A DNA stretch of 64,000 nucleotides, taken from assembly GCA_019744815.1 (NCBI GenBank), contig JAIEUA010000011.1, positions 1-64,000 of the forward strand. The letters are read 5' to 3'. Position numbers and translations under genes: made by a program. Positions 39,717-49,137 of the stretch are shown piece by piece. How positions within the stretch are numbered: position 1 is the first letter of the stretch; each line of letters begins with the position of its first letter. The notes under the pieces were generated by a model. It was not told where the DNA came from. It made no database searches and was given only the letters and a program-made list of their open reading frames with translations. The DNA comes from Phycisphaerales bacterium. GTDB lineage: Bacteria; Planctomycetota; Phycisphaerae; Phycisphaerales; UBA1924.

Positions 39717-40460
39717 ATGAACAACAAGAATCCCAGTCTGTTGGAAGGCCTGAACCTGCCCGAGTCGATGACGGGCAAGCCGGCCCCCGCACGCCGCGAC
39801 CTCGGGGCGTCGATCCCGTCGCTGCAGTATGCGGACTGGACTCCCACGCAGAAGAAGGTCGCCGCCGGCGGCCTGGCCGTGGTCGCGATCGCGATGCTCG
39901 TGGGCGGCGCGTGGCTTACCCGCCAGTGGATGCCGCCTTCGATGCCCAAGACCTTTGCCGACGGGGCCGCTGTGATTGCGACCGGTCGCATCAACAACCT
40001 CGACGAAACCCGCCGCGGGGACTTCTACCGCGAGCTGGCCAGGATGTGGCCCTCGCTCAGCGAGGAGGAACGCAACAAGTGGCGCAGCGACCCCGCGTAT
40101 GAGAAGATGATGGAGCAGATCCGCGAGCAGGCGATGGACGACACCGCCAAGAAGATCGCCCGCGGCGAAGAGAAGCTCCCCGAGTGGGGCCCGCCGCCCG
40201 GTCCTCGTCCTGAGCCCAAGCCCGAAGACAAGCCCAAGGACGCCGGCGGCAAGCCCCAGAGCGCTCAGCCCGGTGGCGGCGGCGGCGGTGGTGGTGGCGG
40301 CAATGGGCGGGCCGGACGCAATTCCGAGCAGCGCCGTCAGATGATCGTGAACCGCATCAGCAACTCCATCATGAACCGCAACGCTCAGTCCAACGGGCTC
40401 CGCGGGGAGATGATGCGTGGCGGTCAGCGGGGCGGAGGCGGCGCGCCCGCTCGCAAGTAA
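39717..40460 (+). CDS. Hypothetical single-TM protein, Pro/Gly-rich C-terminus
   Basis: ORF, TM segment VAAGGLAVVAIAMLVGGAWL, G-rich linker. Confidence 0.6.
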   Translation: MNNKNPSLLEGLNLPESMTGKPAPARRDLGASIPSLQYADWTPTQKKVAAGGLAVVAIAMLVGGAWLTRQWMPPSMPKTFADGAAVIATGRINNLDETRRGDFYRELARMWPSLSEEERNKWRSDPAYEKMMEQIREQAMDDTAKKIARGEEKLPEWGPPPGPRPEPKPEDKPKDAGGKPQSAQPGGGGGGGGGGNGRAGRNSEQRRQMIVNRISNSIMNRNAQSNGLRGEMMRGGQRGGGGAPARK

Positions 40461-40488
40461 CCCGGTTTCACGAATCCAAGGTCATCCC

Positions 40489-40512
40489 AGCCGCGGCTCG
40501 TGCCGCGGTTTT
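40489..40512 (+). terminator. Rho-independent terminator
   Basis: CCGCGGCTCGTGCCGCGGTTTTTC. Confidence 0.75.
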
Positions 40513-40557
40513 TCATTGGGCGTTCTCGATCAGGCGGGGCGGGCGCGACGCTGCCCA

Positions 40558-41397
40558 TCAGGGGGCCACGGAATCGCGCTGCCCGACGTTGCGGCTGCTG
40601 CCCCGCTTCAGCTTGTTGTGCATCGTGGGCGTCACGTGGAACGTGACCTCGCAGCGCCCCACCTTCCGCTCCTTCGCGGCCATGCGGCTGACCAGCGATC
40701 GCTTGTCGGCCCGGTTGCCGATCGCCGCGGGGATCACCGCCTGCTGCACGATGTCGAGGTCGAGCGTGACGTTGAACTCTTTGCCGGTCGCGATCAGGGC
40801 CTTGACGTCCTCGCGGGGGAAGACCCGGTACAGCGCCGGGCCGTAGCACGGCCGCAGAAACCGGTAGGACAGATTCTTGCAGACGATGGTGTACTCGCCC
40901 CCGGTGATCCCGAAGACGAACATGCCCCCGGCGATCTCGCTGTTCCCGAGGATCGCGGCCCCGGCCATCGCGTTGTACCAGTTCTTGTTGAAGCGCCGGA
41001 AGGGCAACTCCGCGGTGAACGTCTCGGCGTCGACTCGCTTCATGCGGATGCCGCTGCGGAAGGCGTAGGGCAGCCAGATCATCGAGCAGACCCGATGCCA
41101 GAAGTTGTTCCGGGTCGACAGGCGGCCGATGAAATCTTCGAGCTTGTCCCGCAGCGACCGCTTGTGGGCCTTGGGGGGCGCGAACGGCGCGCCGGCCAAA
41201 CCGGGCTCGGCGACGTCTTCGACGCCCGCGCCGCCCTCGTCAAACTGAGCGTCGCCACCGGCGTCCGAGGACGAATCGCTCGGGCTCCCGGTGTCGCTCG
41301 CGGGAAGGGGATGAAGCCGCGCCACTTCCGAGTCCGCGGGGCGGATCTGAGGGGGCTCCATCTTGGGCGTGGGCACCGTGGTCATGCGCGTTTCCAT
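40558..41397 (-). CDS. Hotdog-fold (DUF4442-like) protein
   Basis: RFNKNWYNAMAGAAILGNSEIAGGMFVFGITGGEYTIVCKNLSYRFLRPC resembles DUF4442 pattern. Confidence 0.5.
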   Translation of the reverse strand: METRMTTVPTPKMEPPQIRPADSEVARLHPLPASDTGSPSDSSSDAGGDAQFDEGGAGVEDVAEPGLAGAPFAPPKAHKRSLRDKLEDFIGRLSTRNNFWHRVCSMIWLPYAFRSGIRMKRVDAETFTAELPFRRFNKNWYNAMAGAAILGNSEIAGGMFVFGITGGEYTIVCKNLSYRFLRPCYGPALYRVFPREDVKALIATGKEFNVTLDLDIVQQAVIPAAIGNRADKRSLVSRMAAKERKVGRCEVTFHVTPTMHNKLKRGSSRNVGQRDSVAP

Positions 41398-41495
41398 TCT
41401 AGGTCTGGGTGCGGGTCCGGTTGGGCAACGCTGGCCGGCCGCTGCGTCGGACATCCGGGTGGTGCGCCGCGGTCGCGATGCCGTAAACTCGCCCC

Positions 41496-43043
41496 ATGCA
41501 TCCAATCCCGCGGCTGATCTCGTTGATGGTGATTCCGGTCGTGATCGCGTCCGGCTTGGTCGGCTGCCGCAGTCGCGGCGGCACTTCGGCCCCGGTGCAG
41601 CGCGACCCGCTCACCGTGCTCCGCAATCCTCAGCGCCCCAACCGAGACCGCGAGCAGGCGATCGACATCGCCTGGGCCCAGGCTCTTCGCTCACCGGAAG
41701 AGAAGCCCAATGTCCGCGAGTCATTCAAGGACATGATCTGGTCCAGCTCCGTCAACCACGAGATGCGGAAGAAGATGTACGACTATCTCGCGTCGGACCC
41801 GGACGAAGCTGGCATCGAGGACACCAAGAAGCTCACCCGCCTGATGCTCCCCCGCGAGCCGAGCCGCGCGATGGTCGCGGTCATGAGCGACACCGCCGCG
41901 GCCCGGGGCTGGAAGGACTGCGTGCCTGCGCTGGTGCGCAGCTACTCCCGTAGCGTGCCCACCGTCAAGGATGAGGAACGCAGCGAGAAGATCGCTCTTC
42001 TCAAGCTCGCTCCCGAGCGCCCGCTCGTTGAGACCGTCTTCCAAGTCTTCCTCAACCCGCCTGACGAGGATCCGGGCTCGCCCGCTGAGTTCCGCGAACG
42101 CGCCAGAGCCGACGCCTTCGATGTGCTCGCCAAGCTCGACGTGACCGGCGAGTACCGCAAGCGGCTGCTCGAAGATCCGTCGCTCTCCGATGACGACGAC
42201 GCCGTCGGCCTCATGCGTCGCAGCATGCGCGATCTCAAGGTCGTGCCTATCTCCGGCGATGAGATGCGCTGGCTGCAGCGGCTCGCCGGCGCGAAGAACC
42301 AGGCCAACGTGAACTGGTGGCGGAGCTGCTCGTCGCTGGTGCTCGCGCTGCCCTCGGAGAAGGCCGAAGGACTCCACATCCGCCACCTCGAGGCTTTGCG
42401 GATTGCGACCGCGGTGCATCCCGACTTGGTCAGCAAGTCGCGCAGCGAGCTCTTGTCGGATCTGAAGTCGATGATCGCGAGCCGCAAGACCGTGCAGCGG
42501 CAGAACGAGGCCCAAGGGACCGTGAAGGCCGCCAGAGAACAAGTCGAGGTCTGGGAGTCCAAGCTCTCCTGGGGCGACCTGCTCACCATCCACCTGCTCG
42601 ACCGCTCCATCCGACAGCCCGACTTCACCGATCGTCTCTTCACCTACGTCGGCATGGACCGAGAGGACACCACTTCCGAGTACGGCGGCGTGCTCACCGC
42701 GCTCGAGAACGTCGGCGACGGCCGCGGCGCCGGACCCGACGCCAAGAAGGTCGTCCCCTGGCTCTTCCCTCCCCGCCCCAGCCAACGCACCAACGACCAG
42801 GAGTTCGTCGCCTCGGAAGAGATGTTCCTCTCCAGCGACCGCGGGCTAGCGCACTTCCACTTCCACGTCCACCGCGCCCGCAACTCCGACTACGCCGGCC
42901 CCAGCGGCGGCGACCTCGACTACGCCGCCCGGTCGGGGCGCTCGTGCGTGGTCTTCACCAGCATCGGCAGCGACGATCTCAACATCGACTACTACCAGCC
43001 CGACGGCGTGGTGATCGATCTTGGCACCATCACCAAGAAGTAG
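41496..43043 (+). CDS. Hypothetical lipoprotein
   Basis: MVIPVVIASGLVGCRSRG lipobox. Confidence 0.6.
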   Translation: MHPIPRLISLMVIPVVIASGLVGCRSRGGTSAPVQRDPLTVLRNPQRPNRDREQAIDIAWAQALRSPEEKPNVRESFKDMIWSSSVNHEMRKKMYDYLASDPDEAGIEDTKKLTRLMLPREPSRAMVAVMSDTAAARGWKDCVPALVRSYSRSVPTVKDEERSEKIALLKLAPERPLVETVFQVFLNPPDEDPGSPAEFRERARADAFDVLAKLDVTGEYRKRLLEDPSLSDDDDAVGLMRRSMRDLKVVPISGDEMRWLQRLAGAKNQANVNWWRSCSSLVLALPSEKAEGLHIRHLEALRIATAVHPDLVSKSRSELLSDLKSMIASRKTVQRQNEAQGTVKAAREQVEVWESKLSWGDLLTIHLLDRSIRQPDFTDRLFTYVGMDREDTTSEYGGVLTALENVGDGRGAGPDAKKVVPWLFPPRPSQRTNDQEFVASEEMFLSSDRGLAHFHFHVHRARNSDYAGPSGGDLDYAARSGRSCVVFTSIGSDDLNIDYYQPDGVVIDLGTITKK

Positions 43044-43137
43044 ATCACCCTCTCTCACGCCTCCCCACTCACGATCCCCCACTCCCACGTCTTGATGCAC
43101 GAGTGGACCGCACCCAGCGTCCGTACCGTTCCGTCCC

Positions 43138-46100
43138 GTGGAATCGCCGGTGCCATCGCCGCAAGATGTGAGCACTCCCCCATCGCTTGACGCGTTGGCG
43201 GCCCAACTGCGCGACTGCATGGCCATCGACGAGCGACGCCTCTCCGGTCGGCTCCGCGCCCTCCGCGGACGCCCGCCCGCCGACGCCGCCAAGGACCTGG
43301 AACGTCTCGCCGAGTCGATCCGCATCTCCGTGGCGAAAGCAGCGGCACGCCGCGAGCAACTTCCCAAACCCACCTACGACGAATCGCTCCCCGTCGTCCA
43401 GCGCCGAAACGAGATCCGGGAGGCCATCGCGCGGAACCAGGTCATCGTGCTCTGCGGCGAGACCGGCTCGGGCAAGACCACCCAGCTCCCCAAGATCCTG
43501 CTTGAACTCGGCCGCGGGGTGCGCGGGCTGATCGGGCACACCCAGCCCCGCCGCGTCGCCGCTCGCTCGGTCGCCGCGCGAATTGCCGAGGAGCTCGGCG
43601 TGAACCTGGGGGGCGCGGTCGGTTTCAAGATGCGCTTCACCGACGCGACGTCGCCGCAGACCTATGTCAAGCTGATGACCGACGGCATCCTGCTCGCCGA
43701 GACCCAGAACGACCCGCTGCTCGACCAGTACGACGCCCTCATCATCGACGAGGCCCACGAGCGCTCGCTCAACATCGACTTCCTGATGGGGTACGTTCGG
43801 CGGCTTCTTCCCCGACGGCCGGACCTCAAGGTCATCATCACCTCCGCGACCATCGACCCGCAGCGCTTCGCCAAGCACTTCTCACTCCAAGGCAAGCCCG
43901 CCGAAATCATCGAGGTCTCGGGACGCACCTATCCGGTCGACATCCGCTATCGCCCTCTCTCCCGACCCAGCGGCGACGAAGAAGGCCCAGACCTTGATCT
44001 CTCCGAAGAAGAAGCCATCGTCGACGCGGCCAAGGAAGCCATCGCCGACTCCCAGGGCCGCACCGGGGCCGCCGACATCCTCGTTTTCCTCCCCGGCGAA
44101 CGCGAGATCCGCGATACCGCCGATGCGCTGCGGCACGCGCTGCCCAAGGACATCGACATCCTTCCGCTGTACGCACGCCTCTCCAGCGACGAACAGATGC
44201 GGGTCTTCAAGCCCATGCCGGGGCGTCGCCGGATCGTGCTGGCGACCAACGTCGCCGAGACCTCGATCACCGTGCCGGGCATCCGCTACGTGATCGATCC
44301 CGGGCTGGTCCGCATCAGCCGCTACTCCACCCGCACGCGCGTGCAGCGTCTGCCCATCGAGCCGATCTCGCAGGCGTCTGCCAACCAGCGAGCGGGGCGC
44401 TGCGGGCGCATCGCGCCGGGCGTCTGCTTCCGTCTCTACGCCGAGGACGATCTCCAGAAACGTGAGGCGTTCACCGAGCCGGAGATTCTGCGGACCAATC
44501 TCGCCAGCGTTCTGCTCCAGATGAAGTCGCTCCGCCTGGGCGATCCGATGGACTTCCCGTTTGTCGAGCCGCCCGATTCCCGCGCCGTGCGCGACGGCGT
44601 CGAGACGTTGCACGAGCTTCTGGCCATCGACGACCGCGGCGAACTCACCGAGATCGGCCGCCGCCTCGCTCGACTGCCCATCGACCCCCGCCTCGGCCGC
44701 ATGATCCTCGCTGGCGACGCCGAGCACTGCCTCGAGGAGATCCTGGTCATCGCCTCGTTCCTCTCCATCCAGGATCCACGTGAGCGGCCCATGGACAAGC
44801 AGGACCAGGCCGACGCCGCTCACGCCCGGTTCAAGGACTCATCCTCCGACTTCAAGTCGATCCTGAACCTGTGGAAGCACTATCACGAGCTCAACGACAA
44901 GCTGACCAGCAGCCGCCTCCGTGCCGCTTGCCGCCAGGGCTTCCTCTCCTTCCTCCGCCTGCGCGAATGGAGCGAGATCTACCGGCAACTGAAAGCGATG
45001 GCCGGCGAGATCAAGCTGCGCTTCGCACGCGAGAGAGCGTCGGACGATCAGGTCCATCGCGCCGTGCTCACCGGGCTCCTGAGCAGCGTCGGCACCAAGG
45101 GCGACAACGCCGAGTACACGGGCTGCCGCAATCTCAAGTTCTTCGTCCACCCCGGCTCGGGCACCTCGAACAACAAGCCGCCGTGGCTGATGGCCGCGGA
45201 GCTGGTCCGCACCACGAAGCTCTACGCCCGGTGTGTCGCCAAGATCGACCCGACGTGGATCGAGCAATTCGCCGGTCATCTGGTCAAGCGCACCTACAAC
45301 GAGGCCCGCTGGAAACGCGAATCCGGCCGCGTCATCGCCAACGAGCGAGTGCTCCTGCACGGCCTGGAGATCGTCGCCCGGCGTCCCGTCCACTTTGGGC
45401 CCATCGACCCCAAGACCAGCCGCGAGATCTTCATCGAGAACGCCCTCGTGCAAGGCGACACCGACATCCGGCCCGCGTTCCTCGTGCACAATCTTCAGCT
45501 CGTCGCGCAGGTGAAAGAGCTGGAAGCCAAGGTCCGCCGCCGAGACATGCTCCCCGGTGAACGCGCCCTCTTTGACTTCTACGACAAGCGGCTGCCCGAC
45601 TCGATCTGCACCACCCATCTCTTCGAGGCCTGGCTCAAGGAGATGGACAAGCGGCAGCCTCGCTTGCTGTACATGTCGCGCGCCGACGTGGTCGCCAACG
45701 AGATCGAGCTCGACACCCGGCAGTTCCCCGCCGAGATGCCGGTCTTCGGCAGCCGCTTGCCGCTGAAGTACGTCCTCGATCCCGGCGCCGCCCGCGACGG
45801 CATCACCGTCGATGTGCCCGCCGACGCGGTCCACCAGATCGACGAGAACCGGTCGCTGTGGCTCGTGCCCGGCCTGCTCAAGGAACTCGTCGGCGAACTC
45901 GTCCGGGGCCTGCCCAAGGCGTACCGACATCACATCCCTAGCGCGACCAAGTTCGCCGAGGACGTTCTGCCGCGCCTCAAGTTCGGCGACGGCTCGCTCC
46001 TTCACGCTCTGGCTCGCGAGATCCGCATAGAAACCAAAGGCCTCGTCGGAGACATCCCACGCGACGCCTGGCGGCTCGACGCCCTGCCCGCCCACCTCCG

Positions 46101-47106
46101 CTTCAACTACCGCGTGCTCGACGACAAGGGGAAAGAACTGGCCCAAGGGCGCGACCTCGTCGACCTGAAGCGTCAGTTCGCCGCCAAGGCGGCGAGCAAG
46201 CTTCCACGCGCCACGGGCGACGCCTACAGCCGCGACAACATCAAGGGGTGGGACTTCGGCCCGATCCCCGAGGCCGTGCAGCTCGACCGCGCCGGCATCA
46301 AGATCACCGCGTATCCCACGCTCGTCGATCTCGGAGCCGCCTGTGGCCTGCGGGTTGCGGACTCTCCCAAACGGGCCGCGGAGCTTGGGCGCGCAGGGCT
46401 CTGCCGTCTGTTCATCCTGACCGCCTCGCACGAGTTCGGTCGCCTCCGCCGCGGGCTGCCGGATCTCGAGAGACTCCGCCTTCTCGCGGCTCCGTTGGGG
46501 CCGTTCGAGAGCACACTCGACGACCTGCTGATGCTGATCGCAGATCTCACGCTGTTTGAACAAGGCGATCTGATCATCCGCGACGAAGCCGCGTTCGACC
46601 GCGCCGTCGCCCTCGCGGAGCCCAAGCTCTGGAACGCCGGTTCACAGGTCCGGCAGATCGCCGGCCAGACGCTGGAGGCGTGGCACCTGCTGAACCAGCG
46701 GCTCGCCGGGGCCACCTCCCCCACGTTCCGCGCCGTCGTCAGCGACGAGAACGACCACGCCCCTCGACTCGTCAAGGCTGGGTTCCTCCGCAGCACGCCC
46801 CGCGCGTGGCTCGCCCATCTGCCCCGGTATCTCACCGCCTCGCGGCTCCGCATCGAACGCCTCCCCGGCGGCGGCGTGGTCCGCGACGAGAAGCTCCTCG
46901 CCGAACTCAAGCCCTGGTGGCAGCTCTACACCGGCAACGAACAAGTCCTGCTCGAAGAAGGCCAGCGCCGGGACGAGTTCGTCACCTTCCGCTGGATGCT
47001 GGAAGAGCTCCGCGTCTCGCTCTTTGCCCAGGACCTCAAGACCGCGATCCCGATTTCCTACAAGCGGCTCGCCGATCAATGGGACCGCGTGGTCAAGGCT
47101 CGATAA
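43138..47106 (+). CDS. hrpA: ATP-dependent RNA helicase HrpA (DEAH-box)
   Basis: LCGETGSGKTTQLPKILLELG, DEAHERSLNIDFLMGY, TNVAETSITVPGIRYVIDPG, QRAGRCGR; 1322 aa. Confidence 0.95.
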   Translation: MESPVPSPQDVSTPPSLDALAAQLRDCMAIDERRLSGRLRALRGRPPADAAKDLERLAESIRISVAKAAARREQLPKPTYDESLPVVQRRNEIREAIARNQVIVLCGETGSGKTTQLPKILLELGRGVRGLIGHTQPRRVAARSVAARIAEELGVNLGGAVGFKMRFTDATSPQTYVKLMTDGILLAETQNDPLLDQYDALIIDEAHERSLNIDFLMGYVRRLLPRRPDLKVIITSATIDPQRFAKHFSLQGKPAEIIEVSGRTYPVDIRYRPLSRPSGDEEGPDLDLSEEEAIVDAAKEAIADSQGRTGAADILVFLPGEREIRDTADALRHALPKDIDILPLYARLSSDEQMRVFKPMPGRRRIVLATNVAETSITVPGIRYVIDPGLVRISRYSTRTRVQRLPIEPISQASANQRAGRCGRIAPGVCFRLYAEDDLQKREAFTEPEILRTNLASVLLQMKSLRLGDPMDFPFVEPPDSRAVRDGVETLHELLAIDDRGELTEIGRRLARLPIDPRLGRMILAGDAEHCLEEILVIASFLSIQDPRERPMDKQDQADAAHARFKDSSSDFKSILNLWKHYHELNDKLTSSRLRAACRQGFLSFLRLREWSEIYRQLKAMAGEIKLRFARERASDDQVHRAVLTGLLSSVGTKGDNAEYTGCRNLKFFVHPGSGTSNNKPPWLMAAELVRTTKLYARCVAKIDPTWIEQFAGHLVKRTYNEARWKRESGRVIANERVLLHGLEIVARRPVHFGPIDPKTSREIFIENALVQGDTDIRPAFLVHNLQLVAQVKELEAKVRRRDMLPGERALFDFYDKRLPDSICTTHLFEAWLKEMDKRQPRLLYMSRADVVANEIELDTRQFPAEMPVFGSRLPLKYVLDPGAARDGITVDVPADAVHQIDENRSLWLVPGLLKELVGELVRGLPKAYRHHIPSATKFAEDVLPRLKFGDGSLLHALAREIRIETKGLVGDIPRDAWRLDALPAHLRFNYRVLDDKGKELAQGRDLVDLKRQFAAKAASKLPRATGDAYSRDNIKGWDFGPIPEAVQLDRAGIKITAYPTLVDLGAACGLRVADSPKRAAELGRAGLCRLFILTASHEFGRLRRGLPDLERLRLLAAPLGPFESTLDDLLMLIADLTLFEQGDLIIRDEAAFDRAVALAEPKLWNAGSQVRQIAGQTLEAWHLLNQRLAGATSPTFRAVVSDENDHAPRLVKAGFLRSTPRAWLAHLPRYLTASRLRIERLPGGGVVRDEKLLAELKPWWQLYTGNEQVLLEEGQRRDEFVTFRWMLEELRVSLFAQDLKTAIPISYKRLADQWDRVVKAR

Positions 47107-47355
47107 CCCGCGTGCCGCCCGCGGTTCGGGGACGCGGCCGCGGAACCCGAGGCGCTGGAGCCGTGCTTCGCCCGCGTGTGCTCTTGACAATCCCAGGGAC
47201 GGAGTCCATCCCGCGATGTCGCTCAAACCGGTGCAAACCCGTGCGACGCGGTGCGACGACGCGCGATCACAACCCGCGGTTGACGGTGATCACAAAGGCT
47301 TGCGTTTTGCGGATTTAGGCGACTCGGTGCGCCTGAGTGCGACACCGAGCGTGAA

Positions 47356-47430
47356 TCGGGGTGGGGGGATTCGAACCCCCGACCTCTTGACCCCCAGTCA
47401 AGCGCGCTAACCAAGCTGCGCTACACCCCG
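47356..47430 (-). tRNA. tRNA-Pro(GGG)
   Basis: CGGGGTGTAGCGCAGCTTGGTTAGCGCGCTTGACTGGGGGTCAAG...GTTCGAATCCCCCCACCCCGA; anticodon loop CTGGGGG. Confidence 0.93.
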
Positions 47431-47625
47431 CAGGGGAACTGCGGAACCGATCCCGTCCACGGCCCCAATGCCGCGTGCGGGAGAGGACAATAGGCGGGCT
47501 GGACGCCGTTCTCTCCTCCCCGCCCGGTGCCATCATGCACCGGTCGCCCATCACCGCTCCCACGCGGCGCCAAGGCGAATCCTCCCGACCACGCCGGGCC
47601 CCCATCGCGGCGGTATCCTCCGCCC

Positions 47626-49122
47626 ATGCCGCCGCGTGATACCAAACCGATGAAGACCCGGCACGACACCACCCGGAACGCCGCCGAGGCCGCGTTGGTC
47701 ACGACTGACGATCAACACGACTCCTCCGACACTCAGGCGATGGCATTACGAGCCCGCCGTCGCAGCGACGACCGAGGTTGCTTCATCATCCGCGGCGCCC
47801 GCGTGATCGACCCCGCAAGCAAACTCGATCGCGTGTGCGACATCGTGGTCGCCGAGGGCAAAGTTCAGTCGATCGGTTCCGGCTCGCGTAAGGCGCACGC
47901 CGACGGAGCGACCGAGATCGACGCCGACGGGCTCATCCTCTCCCCCGGCCTGATCGACCCGCACGTGCACCTGCGCGAACCCGGGCACGAGCACAAAGAG
48001 ACCATCGCCACCGGCACGCACGCCGCTGCGGTCGGCGGGTTCACCAGCGTCTGCTGCATGCCGAACACCAGCCCCGCGATCGATACTCCGGAGCTCGTTC
48101 GCTTCATCTACGACCGCGCGAATCTCTCTGCCCGCTGCCGCGTCTTCCCGGTGGCGGCGGGCACGAAGGGCCGCGAGGGCAAGGAGATCGCCGAGATCCT
48201 CCTCATGCATCGCGCCGGCGCGGTCGCCTTCAGCGACGACGGCGACTGCATCGCCAGCGCCGGCGTCATGTCCCGCGTCTTCGCCGCTGTCGCGCAGACC
48301 GGCTCAGCCTTCATGCAGCACTGTCAGGAGCCGACGCTCACTCAAGGCGCGTCGATGCACGCGGGCACGGTGTCCGCACGCCTGGGCCTGAGCGGCTGGC
48401 CCCGCATGGCCGAAGAGATCATCATCGAGCGCGACGTGCGTCTGCTCCGCCACCTTCGCTCCCCTTGCCGCTACCACGCGCAGCACCTTTCCAGCAGCGG
48501 CTCGGTCGACATCATCCGCCTTGCGCGCAAAGACGGCCTGCCCGTCACCGGCGAAGTGACCCCCCACCATCTCCTCCTCACGCACGACGCCTGCGACCAC
48601 TACAACACGCTCGCCAAGGTCAACCCGCCGCTGCGTGAGAAGTCCGACATCACCGCGCTCATCAAGGGCGTCGCCGACGGCACGATCACGATCCTCGGGA
48701 CCGACCACGCGCCGCACAGCGCCGAAGAGAAATCACTCCCCTTCGAAGACGCGCCGATGGGTCTCGTCGGGCTCGAGACAGCCCTGCCGCTCTTCGCCGA
48801 ATCCCTCGTCGCCAGCGGCGCGATCTCCTGGCCGCGGCTCATCGCGCTTATGACCATCGAGCCCGCCCGCCTCTGCGGCCTCGACGCACTGGGACTGGGC
48901 TCGATCAAGAAAGGCCAGACCGCCGACCTCACCCTGATCGACCCCAAGGCCAAGTGGACGCTCGACCCCGCCGCGATGGTTGGCAAGAGCAAGAACACCC
49001 CTTTCGCTGGCCGCCGCCTCACCGGCCGCGCTGTCGCGACGTTCGTCGGCGGCGTGCTCACCCATCAGGACGATGCGCTGATCGACCGAACCACCGAATC
49101 CGCATCTCACTCGATGCCTTGA
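47626..49122 (+). CDS. pyrC: Dihydroorotase
   Basis: LSPGLIDPHVHLREPGHEHKETIATGTHAAAVGGFTSVCCMPNT, ILGTDHAPHSAEEK. Confidence 0.93.
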   Translation: MPPRDTKPMKTRHDTTRNAAEAALVTTDDQHDSSDTQAMALRARRRSDDRGCFIIRGARVIDPASKLDRVCDIVVAEGKVQSIGSGSRKAHADGATEIDADGLILSPGLIDPHVHLREPGHEHKETIATGTHAAAVGGFTSVCCMPNTSPAIDTPELVRFIYDRANLSARCRVFPVAAGTKGREGKEIAEILLMHRAGAVAFSDDGDCIASAGVMSRVFAAVAQTGSAFMQHCQEPTLTQGASMHAGTVSARLGLSGWPRMAEEIIIERDVRLLRHLRSPCRYHAQHLSSSGSVDIIRLARKDGLPVTGEVTPHHLLLTHDACDHYNTLAKVNPPLREKSDITALIKGVADGTITILGTDHAPHSAEEKSLPFEDAPMGLVGLETALPLFAESLVASGAISWPRLIALMTIEPARLCGLDALGLGSIKKGQTADLTLIDPKAKWTLDPAAMVGKSKNTPFAGRRLTGRAVATFVGGVLTHQDDALIDRTTESASHSMP

Positions 49123-49137
49123 TGCCTCGGCCCCTCG

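Noticed and set aside
44839-46563. 574-aa minus-strand ORF inside hrpA
   Set aside because: Antisense shadow of the clear HrpA coding sequence.
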